Assembly: GCA_014799465.1 (NCBI GenBank)
Contig: JAAVHZ010000016.1
Span: forward strand, 1-64,000
DNA length: 64,000 nucleotides
DNA from: Lachnospiraceae bacterium
GTDB taxonomy: Bacteria; Bacillota; Clostridia; Lachnospirales; Lachnospiraceae
Direction of reading: 5' to 3'
The position numbers and the translations under genes are program-made. The stretch's first letter is position 1. Each line of letters opens with the position of its first letter. The notes under the pieces were generated by a model, which saw only the letters and a list, made by a program, of their open reading frames with translations, had not been told where the DNA came from and did not search any database. Shown here one piece after another: positions 8,996 to 18,884 of this stretch.

Positions 8996-11900
8996 GTGAA
9001 AGAATTAGTAGGAAAGTTATCCAGAGGAGTAATTGAATACGATTTGCCTACAGTGGAAACTTCGGTATCGGAGATTAGTAAGGAACTGTATGATGATGGA
9101 AATGCGGAAGGGGCATTTTCTGTTTTTTGTGAAAATGATTCAATATTAAAAGGAATTGTATATTCTACATCAGATAAAGTTACTCTTAAAAATGATAAAT
9201 TTATGGGAAAAAGCAGTATAATTAATTATTCTGTAGATACAAGGAGCTGTGAGGATGGTACAGTCATAAGAGGAAGCTTTAATGTTGTTACTAATGGCGG
9301 TGAAGTATTTATTCCTTACAGCTTTGCCATAAAAAGATGTATATTAGAAAGCTCAGATGGTGAAATAGAGAATCTGTTCCATTTTGCAAATCTTGTAAAG
9401 ACAAGATATGAAGAAGCCATACGAATATTTATGGATGAGAAGTTCAGTAAATGTCTGCTAAAAGATAATCTGCAGTATCAGGCACTGTATGAAGGTCTTA
9501 TTAACGGAAAGAATCCGGATAATGCGTTAGAAGAGTTTCTTATAGGTATAAATAAAAAGCAGAGGGTAGTCTTTACCATTGATGATGAAAGCAGGGAATA
9601 TGATTCACTGGAAAGTGACTATGGGGATATTATTATTATATCAAAAGATGGCTGGGGTTATGCACAGATAAATGTTGAGACTGAAGGCGAATTTATTTCA
9701 GATTGTAAAAAAAGCCTTACAACGGAAGATTTTGCAGGTAACAATTATGAATACCGGTTTTCAATAAATATATCACGCCTTCATGATGGAATGAATTATG
9801 GAAGGATAATATTTAATACTCCTTTCCAGAGAATGGAGGTTAAAATATCTGTAGACAATATTCATGACAGGGATTTAAGTTATGCCGAGCGTAAAATATG
9901 TTCAGTAAAGCTTTCACAGCTATATCTGGAATTCAGGATGAGAAAAAAAAGTGTAAATGAATGGGCTGAAGATTCATTGAGGGTAATAGAACGTGTAAGA
10001 GGATTTGATGATTCTTCAAATTTTATAAAGCTTGTACAGGCACAGATATATCTTTCAAAAAGTATGGATGAGCAGGCGGGATGGCTTTTGGGAAGTGTGG
10101 CAGAAGAGATTCTTGATGAAAGAGAAAAAAATGTTGAATTGTATGCTTATTATCTTTATGTACGGACATTACAGAAACGAAATCCTGATATGACAGATGA
10201 TGTAACGAGAAAAGTAAAACATTACTATGAAAACGGATATGATTCATGGAAACTGTTATGGATATTATTATATCTGGATAATTCATACGAAAATAATAAG
10301 AGCCTTAAGATTGCGAGAATAAAAGAACAGTATAATCATGGGTGCAGAAGCCCGCTTATGTATTTTGAGGCATTAAATGCTTTTAGCAGACAACCGGTAC
10401 TTTTGAGAATGATAAATGATTTTGAAATGCAGGTATTAATGTTCGGCTGTAAGTATGAAGGTATTAATATAAGACTTGCCATGCAGATAGCTGAACTTGC
10501 CATGGTTGAAAAGAATTTCAGACCATTGCTGTTTGAAGTTCTTACAACTCTGTATAAAAGATTTGAAAATAAGGAGATTCTTACAGCTATATGCAGTATG
10601 CTTATAAGAGGCAATAAAACAGACAGTAAGTATTTTGAATGGTTTAGTCTTGGAATTGAAGCAGACATAAAGCTGGCACGTCTGTATGAATATTGCATAT
10701 TTTCCATGGGAGATAATATTGAAGCTGTGTTTCCTGAAAAGCTTCTTATGTATTTTGTATATAACGGCAGCACATTAATGGAAAAGCAGGAGGTATTATA
10801 TGCAAATATAATCAGCAGCAAGTCAGATATGCCGAATATATATAAGAATTATGAGGAGGCAATAGAAAAATATGCCCTTGAGCAGATTGCCAAAGGAAGA
10901 ATGAATGAGCATCTTTCTGTTATATACAGCAATGTATTGAGTGAGAGCATGATTGATGAGGAAATCGGAAAAAGTCTTATAGGTATAATGAATACATATA
11001 TGGTAGAGTGTTTTAATGAAAATATATGTGAGGTTGCAGTTATCCATAAAGAAATAGTCGGAGAAGAAAGATATAAGATACGAAACGGTCAGGCATTAAT
11101 AAAGATATACACGGAAGACCCGGCAATAATATTTATTGATAATAATGGAAGCAGATATTCTAAAACCATTAATTATACATTAAAGCATTTATACCAGGGA
11201 CAGGAATATATGAACCTATGTGCGAAAATGGAATTAGATGATATTTTCCTTATGGCAAATACGGCAGAAAAACTTTTAAAATATAAAAACAACTCATTGA
11301 AGTCCGTAAGTCTGTTTAACAGAATAATGGATTGTGACGGATTTAGAATTAATTATAAAGCTTTTATAATGGAGGATGTTATAGACTTCTACTATGATAA
11401 TTATGATGGTGATGAACTTGATGAATATCTTAGAAGTATAAACAAAGATTATCTTAATACAAAAACAGAAGTAAAGGTTATAGAACTTATGCTGCTAAGA
11501 GGGCTTGACAGGGAAGCGGCAGGCCATATGGCAGAATCAGGTATTCAAAATATAAGTGCAAGGCGGCTTATTAAGTATTGTATGAGACAGTTTATTGAGA
11601 GTGACTTTGCATTTGACAATCAGCTCCTTTATATTTGTATATATGCATTTAAGAAAGGTAAGTACAGTGAGTTTACACTTAAATATTTGTGCAGGTATTA
11701 TAATGGCACTACAAAAGAGATGTTTGATATTTGGAAGGCATGTAAGGCATTTGAATATAATGACAGGGAATTTGAAGAACGGCTATTGGCACAGATGCTG
11801 TTTACAAGAACAAGGCTTGGAAGTATTGTAGATGTATATGATTCTTATTTTAATAACGGACCGTCAGAAGAGATTAAGAAGGCATTTTTATTTTACGAGT

Positions 11901-12535
11901 CATATGCATATATTATTAAAGAAAATCCTGTTTCCGAAAAAGTATTTAAATATCTGGGAACAGAACTTGAGAAAGGCGATACGCTGAATGATATATGTGA
12001 GGCAGCATATGTAAAATATTATTCAGATGAGCATGCATCAGAAGATGAACTCCTGCTGTCAGAAAGACTTATTAAGCATCTTGTATCAAAGGATATAATA
12101 TTTGATTTTTATAAAAAATACAGAGAGAAAATAGAAATTCCTTATCAGGTAACAGAAAATGCTGTTGTGGAATATAGGACAAAACCGGATATTAAAGTAT
12201 ATATCCATTATATGGTTACAAACAGGGGAGAAACTTCACAAGAGTACCAGACAGAGGAAATGACAGAAGTATTTCCGGGAATATATACAAAGAAACTATT
12301 ATTGTTTTACGGAGAGAATCTGATGTATTATATTACGGAAGAATGTATGGATACCAGCAATCTTACTGAAAGTAAAAATTACTATATAGATAGTGATATA
12401 TCTGATAGTGATGAATCAAGATATTCAAAGTTAAATGAAATATTAGTTTGCAAGGAAATGAAGGAAGAATCTACCATAAGGGAAACCATGAAGGCTTATT
12501 ACATTGAAAATATGATGACAGGACAATTATTCTAA
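8996..12535 (+). CDS. DUF5717-type very large cytosolic repeat protein
   Basis: 1179 residues without signal peptide or TM helix. The first 290 or so residues are beta-rich, with two Ig-like stretches (ILKGIVYSTSDKVTLKN ... INYSVDT ... GEVFIPYSFAI, then IIIISKDGWGYAQI ... YGRIIF). Residues about 300-1040 are almost all alpha-helical in character, with irregular TPR/HAT-like helical pairs rich in Tyr and Leu. A beta-rich end (about 1047-1179) has IKVYIHYMV and FPGIYTKKLLLFYGENLMYYI. I assign DUF5717 from memory of family layout. GTG 8996 is preferred over TTG 8990 because GAGG lies 8 nt upstream of it. It is the first gene of a four-gene operon; 33 nt separate it from the Hsp70-like gene. The shape suggests a large scaffold; no enzyme motif is visible. 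Confidence 0.8.
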   Translation: MKELVGKLSRGVIEYDLPTVETSVSEISKELYDDGNAEGAFSVFCENDSILKGIVYSTSDKVTLKNDKFMGKSSIINYSVDTRSCEDGTVIRGSFNVVTNGGEVFIPYSFAIKRCILESSDGEIENLFHFANLVKTRYEEAIRIFMDEKFSKCLLKDNLQYQALYEGLINGKNPDNALEEFLIGINKKQRVVFTIDDESREYDSLESDYGDIIIISKDGWGYAQINVETEGEFISDCKKSLTTEDFAGNNYEYRFSINISRLHDGMNYGRIIFNTPFQRMEVKISVDNIHDRDLSYAERKICSVKLSQLYLEFRMRKKSVNEWAEDSLRVIERVRGFDDSSNFIKLVQAQIYLSKSMDEQAGWLLGSVAEEILDEREKNVELYAYYLYVRTLQKRNPDMTDDVTRKVKHYYENGYDSWKLLWILLYLDNSYENNKSLKIARIKEQYNHGCRSPLMYFEALNAFSRQPVLLRMINDFEMQVLMFGCKYEGINIRLAMQIAELAMVEKNFRPLLFEVLTTLYKRFENKEILTAICSMLIRGNKTDSKYFEWFSLGIEADIKLARLYEYCIFSMGDNIEAVFPEKLLMYFVYNGSTLMEKQEVLYANIISSKSDMPNIYKNYEEAIEKYALEQIAKGRMNEHLSVIYSNVLSESMIDEEIGKSLIGIMNTYMVECFNENICEVAVIHKEIVGEERYKIRNGQALIKIYTEDPAIIFIDNNGSRYSKTINYTLKHLYQGQEYMNLCAKMELDDIFLMANTAEKLLKYKNNSLKSVSLFNRIMDCDGFRINYKAFIMEDVIDFYYDNYDGDELDEYLRSINKDYLNTKTEVKVIELMLLRGLDREAAGHMAESGIQNISARRLIKYCMRQFIESDFAFDNQLLYICIYAFKKGKYSEFTLKYLCRYYNGTTKEMFDIWKACKAFEYNDREFEERLLAQMLFTRTRLGSIVDVYDSYFNNGPSEEIKKAFLFYESYAYIIKENPVSEKVFKYLGTELEKGDTLNDICEAAYVKYYSDEHASEDELLLSERLIKHLVSKDIIFDFYKKYREKIEIPYQVTENAVVEYRTKPDIKVYIHYMVTNRGETSQEYQTEEMTEVFPGIYTKKLLLFYGENLMYYITEECMDTSNLTESKNYYIDSDISDSDESRYSKLNEILVCKEMKEESTIRETMKAYYIENMMTGQLF

Positions 12536-12568
12536 AGACTGTTGTTATTCGGAAAGGAGATGGTATAG

Positions 12569-13846
12569 GTGGAGAAAAATGTACTTGTTGCTGCCATAGA
12601 TTTTGCAGAAGATTTTAGCCAGATTTGCTATTTCGACGGGTTTATGCGTGAACCGGAATCTATGAGCACTATTTATAATGATAAACGATATCTTATACCG
12701 TCTGTAATCTGGTTTGATGATGACGGAAAGAGAGTATGTTATGGTGACGAAGCTGTAAAATGCGGAAAGTCGGACAAGGGTATGATGATAGAAAATCTGA
12801 TAGAGTTGTTTGATAAAAATGAAACTGTATCAGTGAACGATATTGAGTATGAGTCGGGGCAGCTTATCGAGAAATATTTTTCCCATATGTTCAAACTTAT
12901 AAGAGAGAATAAAGATATGGGAAAACCACGGTATGTTGCAGTAACCATTGAGAATCTGGAAGAAAGAATGATATCACTGCTGTATGATATATTAAAGCAG
13001 GAAGGATTTTCTAAGGAAAATGTATGTGTGATAAGTCATGGGGAAGCTTTTTTATATTATGGATTGTCAAGGGAAAAAGAACTGTTTGCAAATGATGTGG
13101 TAATGTTTGACTATAATAGAACATATTTTAAGTATAGAAGATTTAATATTGTAAGAAACAGACATCCGCAGATTATTGATACGGTTGAAAAGGACTTTAC
13201 AAAAGATATGCCATACAGCCTTATGGAGTCAGAAGCCGGAAGAAAAAATGCGGATTCGGTACTTTCAGAATTTGTAAAAGCAGAGTTCAGAACCCATATT
13301 GTATCTACGGTGTATCTGGCAGGTTCAGGGTTTTATGAGGAATGGATGCAGCAGTCAATGCCGTTTATATGTAGCAGACGGAGAGTATTTAAGGGCTATA
13401 ATCTGTTTGTAAAAGGTGCGTGCTATGCAGCTATGGAGAAAGCAGGGTGTGCAGAGTATAAAGATATGATATTTAAATGCGGTGGACGAACAGGTGCAGA
13501 TATAAAACTGGTGATAAAACATAATGGAAGTGACAAGGAACTTACATTGTCAAAAGCAGGCACAAACTGGTATGAAGCCGGTGCAAAGACAGATTGTATA
13601 ACAGACGGCGATACGGAAGTAAGATTTATAATTGATTCTCCGATATCAGGAATAAGCAGGAATGTATCTGTAGACTTAAGCGGATTCCCGAAAAGACCGC
13701 CCAAAACTACAAGGATTGGAATAACCGTAGGATATCAGGAAGAAAATAAATGTATTTTATGCGTAGAGGATAAGGGATTTGGTGATTTTTTTAAGTCATC
13801 AGGCGTAGTAAACAGAAAAGTTGTGGATATTAAGGAGTATTTATAG
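12569..13846 (+). CDS. DUF5716-type degenerate Hsp70/actin-fold protein
   Basis: 425 residues, GTG start with AAAGGAG 9 nt upstream. The order of elements follows an Hsp70 nucleotide-binding domain: AAIDF strand (about 8-12), YLIPSVIWFD (about 41-50), RYVAVTIENLEERM, NVCVISHGEAFLYYG, VVMFDYNRTYFKY (about 177-189) and VYLAGSGFYEEWM (about 248-260). However, the phosphate-1 loop lacks the GTTxS-type residues and phosphate-2 has DYNRT where DLGGGT is expected, so ATP hydrolysis may be lost. After about residue 300 a beta-rich domain resembles a substrate-binding or Ig-like module. Second gene of the cassette; the next gene starts 18 nt later. I believe this is DUF5716, from memory. Confidence 0.78.
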   Translation: MEKNVLVAAIDFAEDFSQICYFDGFMREPESMSTIYNDKRYLIPSVIWFDDDGKRVCYGDEAVKCGKSDKGMMIENLIELFDKNETVSVNDIEYESGQLIEKYFSHMFKLIRENKDMGKPRYVAVTIENLEERMISLLYDILKQEGFSKENVCVISHGEAFLYYGLSREKELFANDVVMFDYNRTYFKYRRFNIVRNRHPQIIDTVEKDFTKDMPYSLMESEAGRKNADSVLSEFVKAEFRTHIVSTVYLAGSGFYEEWMQQSMPFICSRRRVFKGYNLFVKGACYAAMEKAGCAEYKDMIFKCGGRTGADIKLVIKHNGSDKELTLSKAGTNWYEAGAKTDCITDGDTEVRFIIDSPISGISRNVSVDLSGFPKRPPKTTRIGITVGYQEENKCILCVEDKGFGDFFKSSGVVNRKVVDIKEYL

Positions 13847-13864
13847 CTTGGAAAAGGAGCAGCT

Positions 13865-14698
13865 ATGAGCGGATTAATGTTATGCAGCCGACAGGCAGAC
13901 AGACCATACTATATCAATGAATTTGGCATAAATATATACTCGATAGAGGAAATGGCATATTATCTATATAACAATGTGTATTTTGTGGATAAGGACTTTT
14001 TCAGTGAAGAGCTGACTGAATATATACGTTGTGATTTTAATATGCCTGATGTTGCCGGACAGCTTGAAAAAAATATAAAGTTTGGCAGTTCGTACGCAGA
14101 ACTTGTAATGCTTATTGTAAAAGCTTCTGATTACTATAGTGATGAAGAGATAAAAGAGCTGGAATACATTTTAGAAAAAATCGGTAATAAAAGTGTAGAT
14201 GAAAGAATGATTATAAGGGCAGATATATTTATGAAAAAAAACAGATATTCATCTGCATTTAAAATATATAAAGACATACTTGATAAAAAGCGTAGAGCTA
14301 AAATATCAGATGAATCCATGGCATTGCTATGGTTTAATATGGGTATAATATATGCAAAAAGATTTGCATATGGTCGTGCGGCGGAATGTTTTTTGGAATC
14401 ATGCAGTTATAAACAGGATGATATTACGGTAGAAAAGCTTTTGACATCATATATGCTGGCAGAAGAAAAAGAAAAGGTTGCAGATGTGGCGGCCAGATAT
14501 AAAGTTACTGATGAGAATGTGGAGCGGATAAGACTAAGAATCAGTGAATGTAAAAGTAATATCAGATCATCAGCAGAGTATAAAAACTTTTGTAATGAAC
14601 TGGTATATGACGGCAAAATAAATCTTGAAGACTTTTATGGAAAACTTGAGAATATAATTGATGAGTGGAAAGAAGAGTATAGAGAGGAAATGACATAG
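13865..14698 (+). CDS. TPR-like protein of the DUF5717/5716 cassette
   Basis: 277 residues, soluble, with AAAAGGAGC before the ATG. The N-terminal 90 residues have an aromatic-rich segment (YYINEFGINIYSIEEMAYYLYNN). Residues about 110-215 contain TPR-like helix pairs, for instance RADIFMKKNRYSSAFKIYKDIL and ALLWFNMGIIYAKRFAYGRA with AAECFLESCSYK, where small residues fall at TPR positions 8 and 20. The C-terminus is charged and helical. It lies 18 nt after the Hsp70-like gene and 4 nt before the coiled-coil gene. It is probably a protein-protein adaptor in the same complex; the function is not known. Confidence 0.7.
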   Translation: MSGLMLCSRQADRPYYINEFGINIYSIEEMAYYLYNNVYFVDKDFFSEELTEYIRCDFNMPDVAGQLEKNIKFGSSYAELVMLIVKASDYYSDEEIKELEYILEKIGNKSVDERMIIRADIFMKKNRYSSAFKIYKDILDKKRRAKISDESMALLWFNMGIIYAKRFAYGRAAECFLESCSYKQDDITVEKLLTSYMLAEEKEKVADVAARYKVTDENVERIRLRISECKSNIRSSAEYKNFCNELVYDGKINLEDFYGKLENIIDEWKEEYREEMT

Positions 14699-14702
14699 AT
14701 AT

Positions 14703-15884
14703 ATGAGTTTATTTGGCAGAAAGAAGTTTATGGATACGAAAGAGCCATATCATGAGAACGAAGAAGTAAATACAGTTCAGGATGAAATAGAACAAGAGCA
14801 TCATATAGCACAGAACCCTACAAAAAGAAAACAGTATGTGGAAAACTGTTGTGAGCAGATTGTAGAGGCAGAAAAACGTATAGAAGAACTGAAGAAAGAA
14901 TATCAGCTTGTTAATTCTTATTTGTCGGATATCCAGATAATATCCACGCTTCCGGAAAATCAGAAGAATATGGTGGTAGAACAGGCTAAGCGAATAATAG
15001 TATTTAATAATGACAGGGCGGAATTTGGCAAATCCATGGGTAAGCTTACATATAAGCAATATAATGATATGGAAGATAACGGAGATGAAATAAGAAAGAT
15101 TATAGAAACATTGTCAGAGGATGAGAAGTACTGTCAGTCAGTCCGCACTGATATGCGTTATCTTGAGGGAGAGAAACTGGGACTTAAGATGGAGCAGAAG
15201 GACCTTAATGCAAGACTTAAATCAATGTCACGTTTATCAAAGTGGACATTTATGACCTTATTATTAATGCTGTTTGTAATATGGATATATTATTATATAT
15301 CAAAGCAGAGTGTAGAGATTATGATTTATGCGGTGGTATTATTTGGAATAGTATCTACTGCAATAATATTTGGTATACATCAGCATACAGTACGGGAAAT
15401 GAAATATGTTGAGGCAAGACTTAACAAAGCAATCACGCTTTTGAATAAAATAAAATTAAAATATGTAAATGTTGCATCAAGGCTTGAATATATGTATGAA
15501 AAGCATGGAGTAAAAAGCTCAATACAGCTTAGTAAGGTATGGAATATATATCTTCAGGAAAAGAAGAAAAGGCAGGTATATCAGAAAACGTCGGACAAGC
15601 TGTTAGATGCGGAAGAAAAGCTTGTAAGCATACTGGACGGTTTGGGGATTAAAGATTCTGAGGTATGGATATCACAGGCAGATGCCATAATTGACAAGTC
15701 AGAAATGGAAAGATTAAGGCAGAAGATTGATAAACGTCACGATAAGATAAAGGCAACCATGGATTATAATATGGATGTGATGGAAAAATCGAAAGCTTCA
15801 ATAAAAGAACTGATAGACAACAATAAAAAGTATGCAAGGGAAATCATGATGATTGTTGACAGTTATGATACTCAGGAAATTTAG
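14703..15884 (+). CDS. Coiled-coil protein with central TM hairpin
   Basis: 393 residues. A charged N-terminus and long coiled coil (about residues 45-175) lead into two TM helices (about 181-199, WTFMTLLLMLFVIWIYYYI, and 206-225, IMIYAVVLFGIVSTAIIFGI) with a very short loop. A second coiled coil (about 228-390) follows. Both coiled coils are therefore expected on the same, probably cytoplasmic, side. It is the last gene of the four-gene cassette, 4 nt after the TPR-like gene, and the natural candidate for tethering the other proteins to the membrane. No terminator is obvious before the valS promoter. Family unknown to me. Confidence 0.7.
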   Translation: MSLFGRKKFMDTKEPYHENEEVNTVQDEIEQEHHIAQNPTKRKQYVENCCEQIVEAEKRIEELKKEYQLVNSYLSDIQIISTLPENQKNMVVEQAKRIIVFNNDRAEFGKSMGKLTYKQYNDMEDNGDEIRKIIETLSEDEKYCQSVRTDMRYLEGEKLGLKMEQKDLNARLKSMSRLSKWTFMTLLLMLFVIWIYYYISKQSVEIMIYAVVLFGIVSTAIIFGIHQHTVREMKYVEARLNKAITLLNKIKLKYVNVASRLEYMYEKHGVKSSIQLSKVWNIYLQEKKKRQVYQKTSDKLLDAEEKLVSILDGLGIKDSEVWISQADAIIDKSEMERLRQKIDKRHDKIKATMDYNMDVMEKSKASIKELIDNNKKYAREIMMIVDSYDTQEI

Positions 15885-15894
15885 AAATTCATAC

Positions 15895-15923
15895 TTGACA
15901 AATATTATTTCACAAACTAAACT
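15895..15923 (+). promoter_or_regulatory. valS: Promoter of the valS T-box transcript
   Basis: TTGACA (15895-15900), a 17-nt spacer and TAAACT (15918-15923), directly upstream of the T-box leader. Confidence 0.6.
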
Positions 15924-15939
15924 AGTGGTTATCAACATT

Positions 15940-16167
15940 TAAATGCAGTGATAAAGAGGAGTAAGGATTTAACCCTGACAGAGAGTCCGGTTCATCGGCT
16001 GGAAGACCGGAAAGGAAGTGAATTCTGAAGGTAGCTTTTTAGCAGCAGTATTGAACTTACAGTAGGTACTGACGTAATCGTCCACGTTACAGGATAAGAT
16101 AAGTGAAAAGATAAAGGTGGTACCGCGTATATACGCCCTTTACCGGAAAGCCCGGTAGAGGGCTTTT
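15940..16167 (+). ncRNA. T-box riboswitch controlling valS
   Basis: The conserved T-box sequence GGTGGTACCGCG is at 16115-16126 and pairs with the uncharged tRNA acceptor end. A GA-motif AGAGAG lies near 15980. The Stem I region has a GTA valine triplet at 16031-16033 (in CTGAAGGTAGC), the likely specifier. Directly after the T-box is a terminator hairpin (about 16135-16163, GCCCTTTACC against GGTAGAGGGC) followed by TTTT. Low charged tRNA-Val would favour the antiterminator and allow valS transcription. The specifier position is by inspection only. Confidence 0.92.
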
Positions 16168-16200
16168 ACTTTTGAATTTATAAAGAAAAGGAGAAAAATA

Positions 16201-18834
16201 ATGGCAAAGGAATTAGAAAAAAATTATAATCCGGCTGAAATAGAGCAGAAGCTTTATGATAAGTGGGAGAGCAAAAAATATTTTCATGCAGAGGTAGACA
16301 GAAGCAAAAAACCATTTACGATAGTTATGCCGCCTCCTAATATTACGGGACAGCTCCATATGGGACATGCCCTTGATAATACTCTTCAGGATATTCTGGT
16401 ACGTTATAAGAGAATGCAGGGATACGATACTTTATGGGTACCGGGAACTGACCATGCATCTATAGCTACCGAGGCTAAGATTGTAGAGAAGATGCGTGAA
16501 GAAGGTGTTACAAAAGAAGAACTGGGAAGAGAAAAGTTTTTAGACAGGGCATGGGAATGGAAGAAGCAATATGGCGGCAGAATTGTGGCACAGCTTAAAA
16601 AAATAGGTTCTTCGTGTGATTGGGACAGAGAAAGGTTTACAATGGACGAAGGCTGTAATAAAGCAGTAAAGGAAGTATTTGTAAATCTGTATAACAAAGG
16701 TCTTATATACAGGGGCGAGAGAATCATTAACTGGTGTCCTAAATGTCTTACTTCAATATCTGATGCTGAGGTGGAATATGAAGACCAGGCAGGACATTTT
16801 TGGCATTTAAGATATCCGCTTAAGGATGGAAGCGGTTATATTAATCTTGCCACAACACGTCCTGAGACACTCTTAGGTGATACTGCCGTTGCAGTAAATC
16901 CAAATGATGACAGGTACAAGGATTTGGTTGGAAAGACACTGATTCTTCCGATAGTCCACAGAGAGATACCAATTGTTGCAGATGATTATGTATCAATGGA
17001 TTTTGGAACAGGTGTAGTTAAGATTACTCCTGCACATGACCCTAATGACTTTGAAGTTGGATTAAGACATAACCTTGAAATTATAAACGTACTTACCGAA
17101 GATGCAAAGATAGTTGAAGATTATCCTAAATATGCCGGTATGGACAGATATGAGGCGAGAAAGGCAATACTTGAAGATTTAGAGGCAGAAGGAGCACTTA
17201 TAAGAACAGAAGATTACAGCCACAATGTTGGTACATGTTACCGCTGCCATACAACAGTGGAGCCAAGAGTATCAAAGCAGTGGTTCGTAAAAATGAAACC
17301 ACTTGCAGAGCCGGCAATAGCGGCAGTAAAGGATGGAAAGACAAAATTTGTTCCTGAGCATTTTGATAAGACATATTTCCACTGGATGGAAGGAATAAGG
17401 GACTGGTGTATTTCAAGACAGCTTTGGTGGGGGCACAGGATTCCTGCATTTTATTGTGATGACTGCAAAGAAATGGTAGTAACAAAGGACAATGAAACCG
17501 TATGTCCTAAATGCGGAAAGAAGATGAGACAGGACCCGGATACGCTTGATACATGGTTTTCATCTGCATTGTGGCCATTTTCAACGTTAGGATGGCCGGA
17601 AAAAACAGAAGAGCTTGATTATTTTTATCCTACAACCACACTTGTAACCGGATATGATATTATCTTTTTCTGGGTAAGCCGTATGATATTCAGCGGACTG
17701 GAGCATGTAGGTGAAGTACCGTTTGATACAGTATTTATCCATGGTCTTGTAAGGGATTCACAGGGACGTAAGATGAGTAAATCTCTTGGAAACGGAATAG
17801 ACCCTCTGGAAGTTATAGATAAATATGGTGCAGATGCCCTCAGATTTACCCTTATTACAGGAAATGCACCTGGAAATGATATGAGATTCTATTGGGAAAA
17901 GGTTGAAGCAAGCCGTAACTTTGCCAATAAGGTATGGAATGCATCAAGATTTATTATGATGAATATGACAGAAGATACTGATGTGGATATAAGTGAGCTT
18001 ACAGATGCGGATAAATGGATACTGTCAAAGGCAAATTCGCTGGCTAAGGAAGTTACGGATAATCTTGATAAATATGAGATAGGTGTTGCGGCAGCCAAAT
18101 TGTATGATTTTATATGGGAAGAGTTCTGTGACTGGTATATTGAAATGGTTAAGCCGCGTTTGTATAACGAAGAGGATACCACAAAAAAAGCCGCACTTTA
18201 TACATTAAAAGAAGTTCTTACAATTTCATTAAAGCTGCTTCATCCATATATGCCGTTTGTAACTGAGGAAATATTCTGTACATTTCAGGATAAAGAAGAA
18301 TCAATAATGATATCAGACTGGCCTGAATATAAAGAAGAACGTAACTTTAAGGATGAAGAAGAGAGCGTTGAAATAATAAAAGAAGCTGTCCGCAATATTC
18401 GTAATGTAAGGGCAGAAATGAACGTACCGCCAAGCAGAAAAGCACAGGTGTATGTTGTATCTGATTCAGAGAAAGTAAGGAATATATTTAAAAACGGAAA
18501 TGTATTTTTTGCAACATTATCATATGCATCCGAAGTAGGTGTACAGAGTGATAAAGCAGGTATAGATGAGGATGCTGTATCAGCCGTTATACCAAATGCT
18601 ACTATCTATATGCCGTTTGCAGAATTGGTTGATATAGATAAGGAGATAGAGCGTCTTAAAAAGGAAGAAGAGAAGCTTACTAAAGAACTTGCCCGTGTAA
18701 ATGGTATGCTTTCAAATGAGAAGTTCATAAGTAAAGCACCTGAGTCAAAGATAAATGAAGAGAAAGAAAAGAAAGTTAAGTATGAGACAATGATGGAGCA
18801 GGTAAAGGCACAGCTTGCACATTTGCAGAGATAA
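16201..18834 (+). CDS. valS: Valyl-tRNA synthetase
   Basis: 877-residue class I synthetase charging tRNA-Val. HIGH-type motif HMGH in PPPNITGQLHMGHALDNT (about residues 42-59). The CP1 editing domain includes TTRPETLLGDTAVAVNP and DPNDFEVG. Cysteine pairs CYRCHTT and CDDC/CPKCGKK mark zinc-ribbon insertions. KMSKS is present exactly (GRKMSKSLGNGIDPLEVID, about 522). An alpha-helical anticodon-binding domain and a C-terminal coiled coil rich in E/K (about 805-877) complete the family layout. It is regulated by the T-box just upstream and ends in a terminator hairpin. Confidence 0.97.
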   Translation: MAKELEKNYNPAEIEQKLYDKWESKKYFHAEVDRSKKPFTIVMPPPNITGQLHMGHALDNTLQDILVRYKRMQGYDTLWVPGTDHASIATEAKIVEKMREEGVTKEELGREKFLDRAWEWKKQYGGRIVAQLKKIGSSCDWDRERFTMDEGCNKAVKEVFVNLYNKGLIYRGERIINWCPKCLTSISDAEVEYEDQAGHFWHLRYPLKDGSGYINLATTRPETLLGDTAVAVNPNDDRYKDLVGKTLILPIVHREIPIVADDYVSMDFGTGVVKITPAHDPNDFEVGLRHNLEIINVLTEDAKIVEDYPKYAGMDRYEARKAILEDLEAEGALIRTEDYSHNVGTCYRCHTTVEPRVSKQWFVKMKPLAEPAIAAVKDGKTKFVPEHFDKTYFHWMEGIRDWCISRQLWWGHRIPAFYCDDCKEMVVTKDNETVCPKCGKKMRQDPDTLDTWFSSALWPFSTLGWPEKTEELDYFYPTTTLVTGYDIIFFWVSRMIFSGLEHVGEVPFDTVFIHGLVRDSQGRKMSKSLGNGIDPLEVIDKYGADALRFTLITGNAPGNDMRFYWEKVEASRNFANKVWNASRFIMMNMTEDTDVDISELTDADKWILSKANSLAKEVTDNLDKYEIGVAAAKLYDFIWEEFCDWYIEMVKPRLYNEEDTTKKAALYTLKEVLTISLKLLHPYMPFVTEEIFCTFQDKEESIMISDWPEYKEERNFKDEEESVEIIKEAVRNIRNVRAEMNVPPSRKAQVYVVSDSEKVRNIFKNGNVFFATLSYASEVGVQSDKAGIDEDAVSAVIPNATIYMPFAELVDIDKEIERLKKEEEKLTKELARVNGMLSNEKFISKAPESKINEEKEKKVKYETMMEQVKAQLAHLQR

Positions 18835-18847
18835 TATATACAAAAAC

Positions 18848-18884
18848 ACGGAGATGGATTAGAAAAGGTCCATCTCCGTATTTA
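18848..18884. terminator. Rho-independent terminator between valS and the zinc-ribbon gene
   Basis: ACGGAGATGGA (18848-18858) pairs perfectly with TCCATCTCCGT (18869-18879), loop 10 nt. The convergent gene ends at 18882, so the hairpin can serve both strands. Confidence 0.75.

Noticed and set aside
10336-10821. Minus-strand frame of 161 codons inside the DUF5717 gene.
   Set aside because: It is antisense to a strong gene, with composition of a shadow frame and no ribosome site.
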